Assembly: GCF_017916425.1 (NCBI RefSeq)
Contig: NZ_JAFMSX010000001.1
Span: 868,001-932,000 of the forward strand
DNA from: Nocardioides sp. SYSU D00065
GTDB taxonomy: Bacteria > Actinomycetota > Actinomycetes > Propionibacteriales > Nocardioidaceae
Reading direction: 5' to 3'
DNA: 64,000 nucleotides
Below, one piece after another: positions 17,975-26,256 of this stretch; position 1 is the first letter of the stretch; the number at the start of each line of letters is the position of its first letter. The translations under genes and the position numbers were made by a program. A model generated the notes under the pieces. The model saw nothing but the letters and a program-made list of their open reading frames with translations. It was not told the origin of the DNA and ran no database searches.

Positions 17975-18762
17975 GGGACCGGCTGGGTCGGCCGCCCGTT
18001 CTGCTGATCGTGCCGGCGGTCCTCGGGACCCTCCTCCTGCTCGTGCCGCTGGTCGCCATGGTCGCGGACACGCGCTGGCAGGCGCTTCCCGGCCACCTGA
18101 CCTCGCGCACCGCACTGGAGGCGCTGCGCCTGTCGCTGCTGACCTCGACGGTCGCGATCGCCGTCTGCCTCGTGCTGGGACTGCCCCTGGCCTGGTTGCT
18201 GGCGCGGGTGGACTTCCGTGGCCGGCAGGCGCTGCGCGCCCTGGTCACCGTGCCGCTGGTGCTGCCGCCGGTGGTCGCCGGGGTCGCGCTGCGCAGCGCG
18301 TTCGGCCGCACCGGCGTCCTGGGCGAGCCGCTGCTCGCCTGGACGGGCTTCGCGTTCCCCTTCACCACGTGGGGTGTCGTGCTGGCACACGTCTTCGTCT
18401 CGATGCCGTTCGTCGTGATCGCCATCGAGGGCGCCCTGCGGTCGGCCGACCCGAGGTACGACGACGCCGCGGCGACGCTGGGCGCCACCCGCTGGACGAC
18501 CTTCCGCCGGGTCACCGTGCCGCTCGCGCTGCCCGGGGTGGTCGCCGGCACCGTCCTCGGCTGGGCCAGGTCGCTGGGCGAGTTCGGGGCGACCATCACG
18601 TTCAACGGCAACTACCCGGGCACCACCCAGACGATGCCGACGCTGATCTACGTCACCCGGCAGGCCGACCAGGACGCCGCGCTGTCGCTGAGCCTGGTGA
18701 TGCTGCTGGTCTCCATCGGCGTGCTCGTGGCGCTGCGCGACCACTGGCTGGGCACGCCGTGA
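17971..18762 (+). CDS. modB: Molybdate ABC transporter permease
   Basis: 263 residues with about six membrane helices and the permease EAA loop (EGALRSADPRYDDAAATLGATRWTTFRRVTVPLALPGVVAGTVLGWARSLGEFGATITFNGN), the last part being diagnostic for ModB/CysTW permeases. Starts at a GTG overlapping the modA stop and overlaps modC by 4 bp. Confidence 0.92.
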   Translation: MRDRLGRPPVLLIVPAVLGTLLLLVPLVAMVADTRWQALPGHLTSRTALEALRLSLLTSTVAIAVCLVLGLPLAWLLARVDFRGRQALRALVTVPLVLPPVVAGVALRSAFGRTGVLGEPLLAWTGFAFPFTTWGVVLAHVFVSMPFVVIAIEGALRSADPRYDDAAATLGATRWTTFRRVTVPLALPGVVAGTVLGWARSLGEFGATITFNGNYPGTTQTMPTLIYVTRQADQDAALSLSLVMLLVSIGVLVALRDHWLGTP

Positions 18763-19751
18763 CGGCCCGTCGGCTGGAGGCGGACCTCCGCGTGGCTGCG
18801 CGCGTGCGGGCCGAGTTCGCCGCGGAGCCCGGCGAGGTGCTGGCGGTGATCGGTCCCAACGGCGCCGGCAAGAGCAGCCTGCTGCACGCCCTGGCCGGCC
18901 TGGTCGACGCCGAGGGCCACGCCCGGCTCGGCGGCACCGACCTGCTGGCCCTCCCGGTCCGCGAGCGCCGCGTCGGCCTGGTCTTCCAGGGCCAGCTGCT
19001 GTTCCCGCACCTGACGGCGCTCGACAACGTCGCCTTCGGGCTGCGCGCCCGCGGAGCGGCCCGCGCCGCCGCGGACGCCGTGGCCCGGGACTGGCTGGAG
19101 CGCTTCGGGATCGCCGATCTGGCCGGACGCCGGCCGCGCGAGCTGTCCGGCGGCCAGGCCCAGCGCGTCGCCATCGCCCGCGCCCTGGCCACCGACCCCG
19201 ACGTGCTGCTCCTCGACGAGCCGTTCACCGGGCTCGACGTGTCGGTCCAGATGGCGCTGCGCATCGAGCTGGGACGCCACCTGCGCGACTTCGCCGGCAT
19301 CGCCCTGCTGGTCACCCACGACGCGCTCGACGCCCTCACCCTGGCCGACCGGGTGCTGGTGCTCGACCAGGGGCGCGTCGCGCAGGCCGGCCCGCCCGCG
19401 GAGGTCGCCGCCGAGCCGCGCACGCCGCACGTCGCCCGGCTCGTCGGGCTCAACCTCGTCGCCGACGGCGACGAGCTGATGACCTTCACCCCGGACGCGG
19501 TCGTCGTCTCGCTCACCGAGCCGGAAGGGTCCTCCCGCCTCCGGTGGCACGGCCCGGTCGCGAGCCTCGCGCCGCACGGCGACGCCGTACGCCTGCTCGT
19601 GCACGCCGCCACCGACCTGCTCGCCGACGTCACTCCCGCAGCCGCCGCCGAGCTCGGCCTGGTGCCGGGCACGGAGGTCTGGCTGTCGGCGAAGGCGACC
19701 GCGGTGAGCCGCTACCGATCGTCCGGCGACGCCGACCCGACCGGCCGATAG
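18759..19751 (+). CDS. modC: Molybdate ABC transporter ATP-binding protein
   Basis: 330 residues from an overlapping GTG. Walker A GPNGAGKSS, signature LSGGQAQRVAIARAL, Walker B VLLLDEPFTGLD and switch His in LLVTHD are all intact. The C-terminal 90 residues form a regulatory TOBE-like region (VAGLAPHGDAVRLLVHAATDLLADVTP-like), the usual ModC tail. It ends the operon 9 bp before the glpX start. Confidence 0.9.
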   Translation: MTARRLEADLRVAARVRAEFAAEPGEVLAVIGPNGAGKSSLLHALAGLVDAEGHARLGGTDLLALPVRERRVGLVFQGQLLFPHLTALDNVAFGLRARGAARAAADAVARDWLERFGIADLAGRRPRELSGGQAQRVAIARALATDPDVLLLDEPFTGLDVSVQMALRIELGRHLRDFAGIALLVTHDALDALTLADRVLVLDQGRVAQAGPPAEVAAEPRTPHVARLVGLNLVADGDELMTFTPDAVVVSLTEPEGSSRLRWHGPVASLAPHGDAVRLLVHAATDLLADVTPAAAAELGLVPGTEVWLSAKATAVSRYRSSGDADPTGR

Positions 19752-19760
19752 CATCGCGCC
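19749..19760 (+). promoter_or_regulatory. Predicted leaderless promoter of glpX (-10 TAGCAT)
   Basis: TAGCAT at 19749-19754 begins within the modC stop codon region and is followed by six bases and the glpX ATG, so glpX can be transcribed independently of the mod operon. Confidence 0.5.
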
Positions 19761-20765
19761 ATGAGCGCCAGCGCCCCTCAGCCCGACCGCAACCTCGCCC
19801 TCGAGCTGGTGCGGGTCACCGAGGCCGCCGCCATGGCCGCCGGCCGCTGGGTGGGGCGCGGCGACAAGAACGACGCCGACGGCGTCGCGGTCAACGCGAT
19901 GCGCGTGATGATCTCCACGGTCGAGATGCGCGGCACCGTCGTCATCGGAGAGGGCGAGAAGGACAACGCGCCGATGCTCTACAACGGCGAGGAGGTCGGC
20001 GACGGCACCGGCGCCGAGTGCGACGTCGCGGTCGACCCGATCGACGGCACCACCTTGACCGCGAAGGGGATGAGCAACGCCATCTCGGTGCTGGCCGTCT
20101 CCCCGCGCGGCTCGATGTACGACCCCAGCGCCGTGTTCTACATGGAGAAGCTCGTCACCGGCCCCGAGGCCGCCGACGCCGTGGACATCCGGCTGCCGGT
20201 GAAGGAGAACATCGCGCGGGTCGCCAAGGCCAAGAAGATGTCGCCCCGCGACGTCACCGTCGTGCTGCTCGACCGGCCCCGCCACGCCCGGCTCGTGGAG
20301 GAGATCCGCGAGACCGGCGCCCGCATCAAGTACATCACCGACGGCGACGTCGCCGGGGCGATCATGGCCGCGCGCCCCGACACGGGGGTCGACCTGCTGC
20401 TGGGTGTCGGAGGTACGCCGGAGGGGATCATCGCGGCCTGCGCGATGAAGTGCCTCGGCGGCACCATCCAGGGCCGGCTGTGGCCGCAGGACGACGACGA
20501 GCGCCAGCGTGCGATCGACGCCGGCCACGACCTCGACCCCGACGTGGTGCTCGGCACCGACGACCTGGTGACCGGCGACGACGCCTTCTTCGTCGCCACC
20601 GGCATCACCGACGGCGAGCTGATGCGCGGGGTGCGCTACCGCGGCGACGGCGTCACGACGCACTCGCTGGTCATGCGCTCGCGCAGCGGCACCGTCCGCT
20701 CGATCACCGCCGACCACCGCCTGTCCAAGCTGCGCGCGCTGTCCTCCATCGACTTCGACAACTGA
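19761..20765 (+). CDS. glpX: Class II fructose-1,6-bisphosphatase
   Basis: 334 residues. GlpX motifs: [55 protein letters not shown], a [31 protein letters not shown] block and [15 protein letters not shown]. It hydrolyses fructose-1,6-bisphosphate in gluconeogenesis and is usually the essential FBPase of actinobacteria, which lack the class I enzyme. It is part of the conserved backbone, where it normally neighbours DUF4245 and fumarase. Confidence 0.95.
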   Translation: MSASAPQPDRNLALELVRVTEAAAMAAGRWVGRGDKNDADGVAVNAMRVMISTVEMRGTVVIGEGEKDNAPMLYNGEEVGDGTGAECDVAVDPIDGTTLTAKGMSNAISVLAVSPRGSMYDPSAVFYMEKLVTGPEAADAVDIRLPVKENIARVAKAKKMSPRDVTVVLLDRPRHARLVEEIRETGARIKYITDGDVAGAIMAARPDTGVDLLLGVGGTPEGIIAACAMKCLGGTIQGRLWPQDDDERQRAIDAGHDLDPDVVLGTDDLVTGDDAFFVATGITDGELMRGVRYRGDGVTTHSLVMRSRSGTVRSITADHRLSKLRALSSIDFDN

Positions 20766-20840
20766 CGCCGTCGACGGAAACGGCGGGCTGACCGCCCTGC
20801 CGTGCTGGGCGGCGCGAGCGCCGTCGTGTTCACTGGGCGC

Positions 20841-21758
20841 ATGCCGACCGCAGACAGCCCCGACGGGCCCGTCGTCTCCGAGGAGCTCTACGCGCCGATC
20901 GGCGAGGTGGAGCTGTGCTACCAGACCTTCGGCGACCCCGACGACGAGCCGCTGCTGCTCGTGATGGGGCTGAGCGGACCGATGACCTGGTGGGACCAGG
21001 TGTTCTGTGAGCGGCTCGCCGCCGCCGGGTTCCACGTCGTGCGCTACGACAACCGTGACACCGGCCGGTCCTCGCGGGTCGCCGCGCCGGTGCGCCACGA
21101 CCAGCTCCTGCGCGCCTTCGCGACCGGGCGGGCGCACGCCCCGTACAGCATGTCCGACCTCGCGGGGGACGCCGTCGCCCTGCTCGACCACCTCGGGCTG
21201 GAGTCCGCGCACGTGGTCGGCGTGTCGATGGGCGGGATGATCGCCCAGACGGTCGCCATCGAGCACCCCTCGCGGGTGCGGTCGCTGACGAGCATCAGCT
21301 CCACGACCGGTCGGCGCACCGTCGGCTGGCAGCACCCCGCCCTGCTGCCGCGGCTGATCGCGCCGCGCAAGGCCGGGCGCGAGGCGTACATCGCCAGCAG
21401 CGTCGCGATGTGGGCGCTGATCGGGTCCGCGGGCTACCCCAGCGACCCCGAGTCGCTGCGCACCCGAGCCGGCGAGACGTTCGACCGCGGGGTGAGCACC
21501 AGCGGCGTGCTGCGCCAGATGATGGCCATTCTCACCCAGCCGGACCGCACCCCTCGCCTGCGCGAGCTGCGCATCCCGGCGCTGGTGCTGCACGGCACGG
21601 CCGACAAGATGGTGCACGTCAGCGGCGGGCGCGCGACCGCCGCCGCGATCCCCGGCGCCGAGCTGGTGCTGATCGACGGGATGGGCCACGACCTGCCCCC
21701 CGAGCTGTTCGACACCTTCGTCGAGGCGATCGCCCGCACCGCCGCCCGCGCCGGCTAG
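20841..21758 (+). CDS. Alpha/beta-fold hydrolase
   Basis: 305 residues from the ATG at 20841. Alpha/beta hydrolase landmarks: oxyanion-side LLLVMGLSGPMTWWDQVF, RYDNRDTGRSSR, nucleophile elbow GVSMGGM (catalytic Ser), acid loop VLHGTADKMV (Asp) and catalytic His in GMGHDLPPELF. It resembles esterases/aromatic hydrolases of the TesA/aclacinomycin methylesterase-like group, but no substrate can be assigned. Monocistronic and convergent with galK. Confidence 0.85.
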   Translation: MPTADSPDGPVVSEELYAPIGEVELCYQTFGDPDDEPLLLVMGLSGPMTWWDQVFCERLAAAGFHVVRYDNRDTGRSSRVAAPVRHDQLLRAFATGRAHAPYSMSDLAGDAVALLDHLGLESAHVVGVSMGGMIAQTVAIEHPSRVRSLTSISSTTGRRTVGWQHPALLPRLIAPRKAGREAYIASSVAMWALIGSAGYPSDPESLRTRAGETFDRGVSTSGVLRQMMAILTQPDRTPRLRELRIPALVLHGTADKMVHVSGGRATAAAIPGAELVLIDGMGHDLPPELFDTFVEAIARTAARAG

Positions 21759-21760
21759 CC

Positions 21761-21790
21761 CGGGCTCGGGGCTCGGGGCTCGGTGCTCGG
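21761..21790. repeat. Short tandem GGGCTCG repeat
   Basis: About four copies of a 7-bp unit (GGGCTCG, one as GGTGCTCG) directly after the hydrolase stop. It has no obvious role; possibly a slippage tract. Confidence 0.5.
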
Positions 21791-21807
21791 GGGACCCCGG
21801 TGGCGAT

Positions 21808-21934
21808 CCCCGGCTAGCCGGGGAATCTCGAGCTTACCGGCCGAAGTTTCGGGGGTGAGGCTCCAGTTTCCCCGGCTAGCCGGGGAAACCCACCGCGGCC
21901 CCCGCCGCCAGTTTCACCGGCTAGCCGGGGAAAC
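21808..21934. repeat. Three palindromes with core CCCCGGCTAGCCGGGG
   Basis: Copies at 21808-21823, 21866-21889 (a perfect 24-bp palindrome including flanking GTTT/AAAC) and 21911-21934 (same, with one C-to-A change). The last two are 45 bp apart, start to start, with similar GC-rich spacers. The third copy overlaps the galK 3' end and supplies its stop codon. Confidence 0.85.
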
Positions 21935-23020
21935 CCGCCGCGCCCCCGCCGCCGCCTCGGCGGTGAAGAGGGCAGGCTCGGCGAAGCCGGCGTCGGCGGA
22001 GGCGCGGCGTACGGCGTCGCCCGCCGCGTCGACGTCAGCGGACGGCACCAGGGCGATGACGCAGCCGCCGAACCCGCCGCCGGTCATCCGGGCCCCCCTC
22101 GCGCCGGCGGACAGCATCGCCTCCACCGCGGTGTCGACCTCGGGGACGGTGATCCGGAAGTCGTCGCGCATCGAGGCGTGCGAGGCGGTCAGCAGCGGTC
22201 CGAGGTCTTCGGTCCGTCCTGCGCGGAGCACCTCGACGGCGTCGAGGACGCGGGCGTCCTCGGTGACGACGTGGCGGACGTAGCGCCGCAGCTCCTCGTC
22301 GTCGAGACGGCCGAGCGCGTCGTCGAGGCCGGCGAGCGTGACGTCGCGCAGCGCCGGGACGCCCAGCTGACGGGCCGCCTCCTCGCAGCCGCTGCGGCGA
22401 GCGGCGTACTCCCCGTCGGCGTGGCGGTGCGGGGCGCGCGTGTCGGCCACGAGCAGGACGAGCCCGGCGCCGGCTGCGTCGAAGGGCACCGACTGCGTGG
22501 TCAGGTCGCGCATGTCGCAGAACAGCGCGTGGCCCGCCTCGCCCCGCAGGCTGGCGAGCTGGTCCATCCCGCCGGTCGGCGCACCGACGGCGTCGTTCTC
22601 CACGCGCCGGCTGAGGTCGAGCAGGCCGTCGGGGCCGAGGTCGAGACCGAGGTGGTCGTCGAGGGCGCACACGACCGAGCAGACCAGCGCGGCCGACGAG
22701 GACAGCCCCGCGCCCGACGGCACGTCGGAGTCGACCTCGATGCGGATCGGCGGGACGTCGACGCCGTCGTCGCGCAGCAGCCACAGCGCCCCGAGGACGT
22801 ACGCCGCCCAGTCGGGGGCGTCGTCGCGCCCGGCCAGCCCCGAGGGTCGGACGGTGGCCGGGGCCGAGGCCTGGGCCGAGGCGACGGTCCAGCCCTCGTC
22901 GGCCGCCGAGAGGGTCGTCGTACATCCGTGCCGGAGGGCGAGCGGAAGCACGAAGCCGTCGTTGTAGTCGGTGTGCTCGCCGATCAGGTTGATCCGTCCG
23001 GGCGCGAACCAGCGAGTCAC
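21914..23020 (-). CDS. galK: Galactokinase
   Basis: 368 residues. GHMP kinase motifs: the galactokinase signature GRINLIGEHTDYNDGFVLP, ATP loop PSGAGLSSSAAL, GGMDQLAS (catalytic Asp region) and the C-terminal TGGGFGGCVIAL. I chose the GTG at 23020 because GGAAAGG lies six bases upstream and the protein then begins right before the conserved N-terminus; a TTG at 23068 would add unneeded residues. The last codons and the TGA stop come from a palindromic repeat. It phosphorylates galactose in the Leloir pathway; galT/galE are not in the window. Divergent from a sugar ABC operon. Confidence 0.93.
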   Translation of the reverse strand: MTRWFAPGRINLIGEHTDYNDGFVLPLALRHGCTTTLSAADEGWTVASAQASAPATVRPSGLAGRDDAPDWAAYVLGALWLLRDDGVDVPPIRIEVDSDVPSGAGLSSSAALVCSVVCALDDHLGLDLGPDGLLDLSRRVENDAVGAPTGGMDQLASLRGEAGHALFCDMRDLTTQSVPFDAAGAGLVLLVADTRAPHRHADGEYAARRSGCEEAARQLGVPALRDVTLAGLDDALGRLDDEELRRYVRHVVTEDARVLDAVEVLRAGRTEDLGPLLTASHASMRDDFRITVPEVDTAVEAMLSAGARGARMTGGGFGGCVIALVPSADVDAAGDAVRRASADAGFAEPALFTAEAAAGARRVSPASR

Positions 23021-23048
23021 GTCGGGCCTTTCCGGTTGCTCATTCGAA

Positions 23049-23107
23049 GGGCTGGGGTTGGTTGCCAAACCCTAGCCCTTGCCGATAGACCAGTGACCCG
23101 AGTCACT
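23049..23107. promoter_or_regulatory. Two dyads in the galK / sugar-ABC divergent control region
   Basis: At 23049-23078, GGGCTNGGGTT is inverted against AACCCNAGCCC (11-bp arms, one mismatch each side). At 23092-23107, AGTGAC and GTCACT form a perfect 6-bp-arm dyad around CCGA. Both lie between the divergent starts at 23020 and 23121, so they are candidate operators for an unlinked regulator. Confidence 0.5.
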
Positions 23108-23120
23108 ACGAGGAGGGCGC

Positions 23121-24461
23121 ATGGCTTCACGTTCATCGACCCCACGGCCGGGCCGCCCGAGGGCCCGGCGGATCGCCGGCTCGGTGGCCACCCTGGCGCT
23201 CGCCAGCAGTCTCCTGTCCGCCTGTGGCGGCGACGGCGGCACACCGACCCTCAACTGGTACGTCAACCCCGACGGGGTCGACACGTTCCGCGAGTACGCC
23301 GAGAAGTGCAGCACCGACCAGTACGACATCGCGGTGCAGCAGCTGCCCGCCAGCGCCACCGACCAGCGGACCCAGCTCGCGCGCCGGCTCGCGGCCGAGG
23401 ACTCCTCGACCGACATCATGAACCTCGACCCGGTCTTCGTGGCCGAGTTCGCCAACGCCGGCTGGCTGGAGGAGGTGCCCGAGGACATCGCCACCGAGAT
23501 CACCGATGGCGGCGACTACCTCGAGGGCGCGGCCGACACCGTCGTGTGGGACGACGGCGTCTACGCCATCCCGCTGTGGGCCAACACCCAGGTCCTCTGG
23601 TACCGCAAGTCGCTCGCCGAGGCCGCCGGCCTCGACATGAGCCAGCCGGTGACCTGGGACCAGGTCATCGAGGCCGCCGCCGCGCAGGGCGGCACGGTCG
23701 GGGTCCAGGCCAACCGCTACGAGGCGTACGTCGTGTGGATCAACGCCCTGATGCAGGGCGCCGGCGGCGCGATCGTCACCGACACCGAGGCCGGTCGCGA
23801 CGCGAAGGTCGAGCTCGACAGCGACGCCGGGCGTGAGGCCGCCGCGATCATCCAGAAGCTCGCCGACAGCGAGGCGGCGCAGCCCGACCTCACCGTCTCC
23901 AACGAGGGCACCAGCCTGGGACAGATGTTCCCCGAGGAGGGCCCCGGCGAGTTCATGGTCAACTGGACCTTCGTCTACGCCAACTACAAGGGCCTCGTCG
24001 GTGCCCCGGGCGGACCCGCCGACGAGCAGGAGTTCGAGGACCTCGGCTGGGCGCGCTACCCCGCGACCGTCGAGGGCGAGCCGTCCAAGCCCCCGATCGG
24101 CGGCATCGACATCGGCATCGGCGCCTACTCCGAGCACCCCGAGTGGGCGATGGAGGCGGCGCAGTGCATCACCTCCACCGAGGCCCAGGTCGACCTGGCG
24201 GTCAACGACGGCCTGATGCCGTCCACCAACTCGGCGTACGACGAGGTGGCGGCGGGCGGCGAGTTCCCCGAGGACCTCCTCGAGCTCTACCGCACCAGCG
24301 TCGACGAGGGCGGCCCGCGGCCCAAGAGTCCCTTCTACAGCCAGATCTCCAGCGCCGTGCAGTCGGTCTGGCACTCCCCCACGTCGGTGAGCCCGGACTC
24401 CACGCCCCGTGAGTCGGCGCAGTTCCTCGACGACGTCCTCAGCGGAAGGAGCCTGCTGTGA
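23121..24461 (+). CDS. ABC sugar transporter substrate-binding lipoprotein (LpqY-like)
   Basis: 446 residues; GAGGAGG lies 5 bp before the ATG. Lipoprotein signal with lipobox LSAC. The mature part is an extracellular solute-binding protein family 1 fold (TLNWYVNPDGVDTFREYAEKC, LARRLAAEDSSTDIMNLDPVFVAEFANAGWL, IPLWANTQVLWYRKSLAEAAG). This arrangement resembles actinobacterial LpqY-type binding proteins, which are used for trehalose or other alpha-glucosides, but substrate is inferred. First gene of a four-gene operon; the next gene overlaps its stop. Confidence 0.82.
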   Translation: MASRSSTPRPGRPRARRIAGSVATLALASSLLSACGGDGGTPTLNWYVNPDGVDTFREYAEKCSTDQYDIAVQQLPASATDQRTQLARRLAAEDSSTDIMNLDPVFVAEFANAGWLEEVPEDIATEITDGGDYLEGAADTVVWDDGVYAIPLWANTQVLWYRKSLAEAAGLDMSQPVTWDQVIEAAAAQGGTVGVQANRYEAYVVWINALMQGAGGAIVTDTEAGRDAKVELDSDAGREAAAIIQKLADSEAAQPDLTVSNEGTSLGQMFPEEGPGEFMVNWTFVYANYKGLVGAPGGPADEQEFEDLGWARYPATVEGEPSKPPIGGIDIGIGAYSEHPEWAMEAAQCITSTEAQVDLAVNDGLMPSTNSAYDEVAAGGEFPEDLLELYRTSVDEGGPRPKSPFYSQISSAVQSVWHSPTSVSPDSTPRESAQFLDDVLSGRSLL

Positions 24462-25408
24462 CGCACACGACCGTGGCGCCCGACGACAAGCGCGACGTGC
24501 GGCGGGCCGACAAGGCCGCCGCCAGCGACCGGTCGAAGTCCGAGAACCGCCTCGGCATGAAGCTGGTCGCCCCGGCGATCTTCCTCATGCTCCTGGTGAC
24601 GGCGTTCCCGATGCTGCGCGCGCTCTACCTCAGCGTCTTCAACTACAGCCTGACCGCACCGGACGACCGCGAGTTCGTCGGGTTCGCCAACTACTGGACG
24701 GCCCTGACCGACTCGCTGTTCTGGGAGACGACGCTCAACACGGTCTTCATCATGGTGGTGACCGTCGCGATCGAGCTCGTCATCGGGTTCGCCTTCGCGA
24801 TGGTGATGCACCGGGTGATCTTCGCCCGCGGCGTCATCCGCACCTCGATCCTGATCCCCTACGGCATCATCACCGTCGTCTCGGGCTTCGCCTGGCAGTT
24901 CGCCTTCAGCAACAACAACGGTTTCGTGAACGCCTGGCTGCCGTTCGTCGAGGACGGCTTCAACTGGTTCGGCCAGTACGGCTCGGCGATGGCGGCGATC
25001 ATGGTCTCGGAGATCTGGAAGACCACGCCGTTCATGTCGCTGCTGCTGCTGGCCGGCCTCGCGCAGGTCTCCGAGGACATGCTCGAGGCGGCGAAGGTCG
25101 ACGGGGCGACGTGGTGGCAGCGGCTGTGGAAGGTCATCCTGCCCAACATGCGCTCGGCGATCATGGTGGCGGTGCTCTTCCGCGCGCTCGACGCCTACCG
25201 CATCTTCGACAACATCTACGTGATGACCGCCGGGGCCCAGGGCACCGAGTCCATCTCGTTCCTCACCTACCGGCAGGTCATCGAGCAGTTCCAGCTCGGG
25301 ATCGGGTCGGCGCTGTCGGTGCTGCTGTTCCTCTCGGTGCTGCTGATCGCCTTCCTGATCGTCAAGATCTTCCGGGTCGACCTCGCTGCTGCCCGACAGG
25401 AGGGCTGA
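24458..25408 (+). CDS. ABC sugar transporter permease (SugA/MalF-like)
   Basis: 316 residues from a GTG overlapping the preceding stop. A cytosolic N-terminus precedes six helices; EAA loop EAAKVDGATWWQRLWKVILPNM. The segment YSLTAPDDREFVGFANYWTALTD is very like mycobacterial SugA (APDDTAFIGLANY-type), which supports an LpqY-SugABC-like importer. Confidence 0.85.
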   Translation: MTHTTVAPDDKRDVRRADKAAASDRSKSENRLGMKLVAPAIFLMLLVTAFPMLRALYLSVFNYSLTAPDDREFVGFANYWTALTDSLFWETTLNTVFIMVVTVAIELVIGFAFAMVMHRVIFARGVIRTSILIPYGIITVVSGFAWQFAFSNNNGFVNAWLPFVEDGFNWFGQYGSAMAAIMVSEIWKTTPFMSLLLLAGLAQVSEDMLEAAKVDGATWWQRLWKVILPNMRSAIMVAVLFRALDAYRIFDNIYVMTAGAQGTESISFLTYRQVIEQFQLGIGSALSVLLFLSVLLIAFLIVKIFRVDLAAARQEG

Positions 25409-25409
25409 C

Positions 25410-26249
25410 ATGAGCACCACGAACAAGATCGGCGTCGTCATCGGCGCGGCACTCATCCTGCTGTGGTGCCTGCTGCCGGTGGCGTGGATCATCTCGCTGT
25501 CGTTCAAGAGCCAGGAGGCGATCACGAACGGCAGCCCCGGGTTCCTGCCGTCGGAGGGCGGCGGCGCGGGATGGCAGAACTACCGCGACGTCCTGGCCGA
25601 CGACCAGTTCCTGCGCTCGATCCTCAACTCCATCGGCATCTCGCTGATCGCGACGCTCCTGTCGGTGATCATCGCGACCCTGGCGGCGTACGCGATCGCG
25701 CGGCTGGAGTTCACCGGCAAGAAGTTCGTCCTGACGCTCGCGCTGGTCATCGCGATGTTCCCGGTGGTCTCGCTGGTGGGGCCGCTGTTCGACATGTGGC
25801 GCACCTTCGGCATCTACGACACCTGGCCGGGACTGATCATCCCCTACATGTCCTTCACGCTGCCGCTGGCGATCTGGACCCTGTCGGCCTTCTTCCGCGA
25901 GATCCCGTGGGAGATGGAGCAGGCGGCGCAGGTCGACGGGGCCACCTCGTGGCAGGCGTTCCGCAAGGTGATCGTCCCGCTGGCCGCTCCCGGCGTCTTC
26001 ACCGCGGCGATCCTGACGTTCTTCTTCGCGTGGAACGACTTCGTCTTCGGCATCTCCCTCACCTCGACCGAGCGGGCCCGGCCGATCCCCGCCGCGCTGT
26101 CGTTCTTCGTGGGCTCCGACCCGTTCAACCGGCCGGCCTCGCTGCTGGCCGCGGGAGCCGTCGTCTCGACGATCCCGATCATCGTCATCGTCCTGCTGTT
26201 CCAGCGCAAGATCGTCGCCGGCCTCACCTCCGGCGCAGTGAAGGGGTGA
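25410..26249 (+). CDS. ABC sugar transporter permease (SugB/MalG-like)
   Basis: 279 residues, six helices, EAA loop EQAAQVDGATSWQAFRKVIVPLAAPGVFTAAILTFFFAWNDFVFG, the MalG-type signature. Starts 1 bp after the previous stop and partners the upstream permease. Confidence 0.85.
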   Translation: MSTTNKIGVVIGAALILLWCLLPVAWIISLSFKSQEAITNGSPGFLPSEGGGAGWQNYRDVLADDQFLRSILNSIGISLIATLLSVIIATLAAYAIARLEFTGKKFVLTLALVIAMFPVVSLVGPLFDMWRTFGIYDTWPGLIIPYMSFTLPLAIWTLSAFFREIPWEMEQAAQVDGATSWQAFRKVIVPLAAPGVFTAAILTFFFAWNDFVFGISLTSTERARPIPAALSFFVGSDPFNRPASLLAAGAVVSTIPIIVIVLLFQRKIVAGLTSGAVKG

Positions 26250-26256
26250 AGCTGTC

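Noticed and set aside
18648-21689. A 1,013-codon - strand frame across modC, glpX and the hydrolase
   Set aside because: It is antisense to three well-supported genes and has no recognisable domain.
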